This document shows, piece after piece, positions 29,821 through 32,125 of a DNA stretch of 32,125 nt (the first letter of the stretch is position 1; each line of letters begins with the position of its first letter). A program made the translations under genes and the position numbers. The stretch comes from CAIJXV01 sp964497135 (lineage in GTDB: Bacteria; Verrucomicrobiota; Kiritimatiellia; CAIKKV01; CAIJXV01), in assembly GCA_964497135.1 (NCBI GenBank), contig CAZCDO010000018.1:1-32125 (forward strand), given 5' to 3'. Below the pieces are notes generated by a model. It saw only the letters and a program-made list of their open reading frames with translations, was not told the origin of the DNA and did no database searches.

Positions 29821-31398
29821 ATGACGGATAATAAACCGGTACAGTTAACGATCGATGGGCAAACCACGCAAGCGGCGCCGGGGACGACGATCCATGCCGC
29901 GGCGGCGGCGCTGGGAATCCGGATCCCGACCCTCTGCTGGAAGCCGGGATTTCATCCCAGTGGGTCCTGCATGGTGTGTGCTGTCCAGGCGGTCGGCCGA
30001 TCCAACTTGATCCCCTCCTGCACCGCCGTGGTGGAGGAGGGCCTGAGGATCGAAACCGGGACCGACGAAGTCCGGGCTGCGCGCCGAACAGCCTTGGAAC
30101 TTTTGTTGAGCGACCATGCTGGCGATTGCGAGGGATTATGCCGGCGGGGTTGTCCGGCCGGATTGGACATTCCAGCGATGATCCGCGCGATCGGGTCCGG
30201 CCGGATGGCGCAAGCGGTGGACATCGTCTGGGACACCATTGCCTTGCCGGCCATTTTGGGCCGGATTTGCCCGGCGCCTTGTGAAAAGATTTGTCGACGC
30301 GGCGCGGCGGATGCGCCGGTTTCGATTTGTTTATTGAAGCGACATGTCGGCGATTGGGCCTTGGCTCAGGATCCGTCGCTTGATCCGGTTTGCGGACCGA
30401 CGACCGGCAAACGGGTAGCGATTATAGGTGCCGGTCCGGCCGGCCTGGCGGCCGCCTTTGAACTCCGCCGGGCCGGACATGCGTGCCTGGTTTTCGATGA
30501 GCACGCGGAACCCGGCGGCGGATTGCACCACGCCGAAAAAGAGGGTCGGTTGGTCAGAGAGGTGAGGGCCGGCGAAATTGCCCGGCTGACGCGGATGGGT
30601 GTCCGTTGGCAGTTGGGGGAACGGGTGGATTTGCCGGGCGCCTTAGCCGGTTTGCGGGCGGACTACGATGCGGTGATTCTGGCTTTAGGGGCAATGGGGA
30701 AGGGGTGGGAAGCCGAGTGGGGCGAGCCGTATACGACGGGTGCGGGGTGGATATCGGATCGGGCCACCGGAGCGACCGGATCGGCGGGAGTGTTCGTGGC
30801 GGGTGGGATGAGCCATCCCTCGAATCTGGCGGTTCGGGCCTTGGCGGATGGACGACGAGTGGCCCGGGCGGTCGATCACGGGTTGAGGCAGGGACCGGTG
30901 ATCGGCGAACCGCATCGCTATGGCCATCAGGCGGGGCACTTGAATGAAACCGAGTTGGCGACGTTGATGCGGACGGCGAATCCCGAGCCCCGGCGAGAGC
31001 CGGCCGGGGATGGCTTTACGGTTGCGGAAGCGGACGAAGCGGCGGGGCGTTGCTTCCAGTGTGATTGCCGGCGAAAAACGGATTGCCGTTTGCGCGATCT
31101 GGCTGACGAGTTGGCCGTTCATCCGGCCCGATTCAAAGGACGCCGCCGGTCCTGGGAGATCGACGGAACCCATCCGGGCTTGTTTTATGAGTCCGGTAAA
31201 TGCATCGCTTGTGGCCTGTGTATTGAAGTCAGTCGCCGCGAAGGGGCGGCGAAAAATGGCGGATTGGCTTTTTGGGGGCGGGGCTTGGGGATCGAGGTGC
31301 GTCCGCCGTGGGGGCGCGATTGGGGACATACCCTAACCGGAAATCCGGCGGCTTACCTAGCGGCCTGTCCAACGGGGGCCTTGTCGAAAAAGGGATAG
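29821..31398 (+). CDS. [2Fe-2S]/GltD-like FAD oxidoreductase with terminal ferredoxin motif
   Basis: 525 residues. About 7-85: plant/HydA-type [2Fe-2S] domain (PTLCWKPG, GSCMVC, PSC). About 95-170: the double [4Fe-4S] segment typical of GltD and DPYD (DCEGLCRRGCPAGLDIP, GRICPAPCEKIC). From about 195: FAD Rossmann start GKRVAIIGAGPAGLAAA and the closing element GVFVAGGMSHPSNLAVRALADG. Only about 45 residues lie between ILALGAMGKG and that closing element, so the NAD(P)H-binding insert of GltD appears missing. C-terminal: CFQCDCRRKTDC, then CIACGLC whose fourth Cys is Ser (EVS), and ACPTGAL, enough for one [4Fe-4S]. It starts 9 nt after the NuoEF stop with GGGAA upstream. It is probably the electron-accepting partner of NuoEF, and there is no H-cluster domain. 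Confidence 0.8.
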   Translation: MTDNKPVQLTIDGQTTQAAPGTTIHAAAAALGIRIPTLCWKPGFHPSGSCMVCAVQAVGRSNLIPSCTAVVEEGLRIETGTDEVRAARRTALELLLSDHAGDCEGLCRRGCPAGLDIPAMIRAIGSGRMAQAVDIVWDTIALPAILGRICPAPCEKICRRGAADAPVSICLLKRHVGDWALAQDPSLDPVCGPTTGKRVAIIGAGPAGLAAAFELRRAGHACLVFDEHAEPGGGLHHAEKEGRLVREVRAGEIARLTRMGVRWQLGERVDLPGALAGLRADYDAVILALGAMGKGWEAEWGEPYTTGAGWISDRATGATGSAGVFVAGGMSHPSNLAVRALADGRRVARAVDHGLRQGPVIGEPHRYGHQAGHLNETELATLMRTANPEPRREPAGDGFTVAEADEAAGRCFQCDCRRKTDCRLRDLADELAVHPARFKGRRRSWEIDGTHPGLFYESGKCIACGLCIEVSRREGAAKNGGLAFWGRGLGIEVRPPWGRDWGHTLTGNPAAYLAACPTGALSKKG

Positions 31399-31403
31399 GG
31401 GTT

Positions 31404-32125
31404 ATGAAGGGACTGACCCATTTTGTCGGGGCGGTGGCGACGGCGTCTTGTTTTCCTTTCGCAGTTCAAGCGGGATTGAATGGGGAAGGAACCTTGCTGG
31501 CATTAAGCGGGATTTGCGGGATTCTTCCCGACACCTTGGATTTCAGGGGTCTGCGTTTCCTGGCTCGTACCGAGATTGAACTGGCGCCTGACCCGCTGGC
31601 TCCCGATCTCCAGTCCCTCGCCGCCGGGTTGGCCGAGGCGGTGCGGCGGGCGGGCGCGGGGGGGCGGGCGGTATGGGTGAAGTTGGATACCATGCCGGTG
31701 AGCGGCGACCGCTGGCGGCAATACCGTGTGCGATTCGATCCCCCCAGACACCGGGTGACGGTCTCTCTGGGACCGGTGGTGACCACCGGCCAGGTGCCGG
31801 TTGAGGAGCAAACGGCGGTCGAGACGGCACCGGTCACCCTGGTCCTTGATTTTCCCATCCGTCTCGAATATATGGCGGAAATAACCGTGGATATTTTTGA
31901 CGGGCCGATTCTGGCCCTGATTCCGGGACGGGATGGACGAATCACGATTGAGTTTTTGCCCTGGCATCGAGGAGCGTCGCACAGTTTGTTGACAGCGGTG
32001 GCGGTGGGTGCGATGGGGGGAGTTGCGTTCCGGTCGGTGGGCGCGGGTATTCTTTTGGCGCTGGCCTATGCGTCCCATATATTGACCGACCAACTGGGCT
32101 TTTTGGGGTCGCGCTTGTTCTGGCC
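31404..32125 (+). CDS. YdjM-type membrane-bound metal-dependent hydrolase, partial
   Basis: The first 240 codons; the gene continues beyond the window. MKGLTHFVGAVATAS, GILPDTLDF, HRGASHSLL (His188, His193) and ASHILTDQLGFLGSRLFWP are the metal-ligand motifs of the YdjM/PF04307 family of inner-membrane putative hydrolases. A long stretch (about residues 50-185), mostly polar and beta-like (RYRVRFDPP-type, SLGPVVTTG), separates the LPD motif from HRGASHS; these motifs are much closer in YdjM. It starts 5 nt after the flavoprotein stop, so it belongs to the same run. Substrate unknown. Confidence 0.75.
   Translation, partial: MKGLTHFVGAVATASCFPFAVQAGLNGEGTLLALSGICGILPDTLDFRGLRFLARTEIELAPDPLAPDLQSLAAGLAEAVRRAGAGGRAVWVKLDTMPVSGDRWRQYRVRFDPPRHRVTVSLGPVVTTGQVPVEEQTAVETAPVTLVLDFPIRLEYMAEITVDIFDGPILALIPGRDGRITIEFLPWHRGASHSLLTAVAVGAMGGVAFRSVGAGILLALAYASHILTDQLGFLGSRLFW

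Noticed and set aside
27406..31398. HydABC/HndABCD electron-bifurcating hydrogenase
   Set aside because: The NuoEF and [2Fe-2S] parts fit, but there is no H-cluster motif (TSCCPxW, MPCxxKxxE, ExMACxxGCxxGGG) anywhere in the window.
1..32125. CRISPR arrays, tRNA or rRNA genes, insertion sequences
   Set aside because: No regularly spaced direct repeats, no cloverleaf or rRNA-like segments and no transposase or integrase motifs were seen on either strand.

Overview
The window looks like chromosomal DNA of a GC-rich bacterium. Almost all of it is protein-coding, genes are densely packed, and many start codons overlap the previous stop (ATGA). The combination of a eukaryote-type (GH13_8) branching enzyme, a tandem nucleoside diphosphate kinase, a tiny Lys-rich MGDTGKKDKD protein, a long-form four-helix-bundle protein and multi-domain NuoEF and GltD-like redox proteins suggests the PVC superphylum (Kiritimatiellota, Lentisphaerota or Verrucomicrobiota). 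That assignment is an inference: there is no rRNA, no tRNA and no decisive marker.

Layout. (1) 64-3498 (+): an extended -10 promoter drives a radical SAM/SPASM protein, a family 4 glycosyltransferase and an alpha/beta-hydrolase esterase. (2) 3495-4307 (-): an amidohydrolase-fold protein whose stop codon overlaps that of the esterase. (3) 4420-7944 (+): DNA polymerase III alpha (dnaE) with all PHP metal ligands. (4) 8019-10415 (-): a full-length but highly degenerate glycogen phosphorylase homologue lacking the PLP lysine, the phosphate-site residues and the active-site His. Its fifth to fifteenth codons carry homopolymer tracts. (5) 10570-17658 (+): a two-domain nucleoside diphosphate kinase, divergent from (4) with overlapping promoters; then an MBOAT acyltransferase, an AlgJ/AlgX-like SGNH protein, glycogen branching enzyme and RNase D. 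(6) 17760-18624: a 36-residue protein with a clear terminator, then a four-helix-bundle gene between short inverted repeats with a G-quadruplex motif over its ribosome binding site. (7) 18681-32125 (+): a long tightly packed run: nadA, uvrB, an FmdB-type zinc ribbon protein, DAHP synthase, an HD hydrolase, then a redox block (membrane polyferredoxin, membrane beta-propeller, NuoE-NuoF-ferredoxin fusion, [2Fe-2S]/GltD-like flavoprotein) and the start of a YdjM-type membrane protein.

Two parts look most novel. The first is the inactive-looking phosphorylase, whose coding frame is open over 798 codons, in a region that also encodes glycogen branching enzyme and an O-acylation pair. The second is the four-gene redox block. 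It resembles the NADH module of NDH-1 and of electron-bifurcating hydrogenases, but it has no hydrogenase subunit. Instead it is coupled to a NosR/NapH-like membrane iron-sulfur protein and a membrane-anchored PQQ-like propeller, and its GltD-like subunit appears to lack the NAD(P)H-binding domain.

Most function calls rest on motifs read by eye; no database search was possible.
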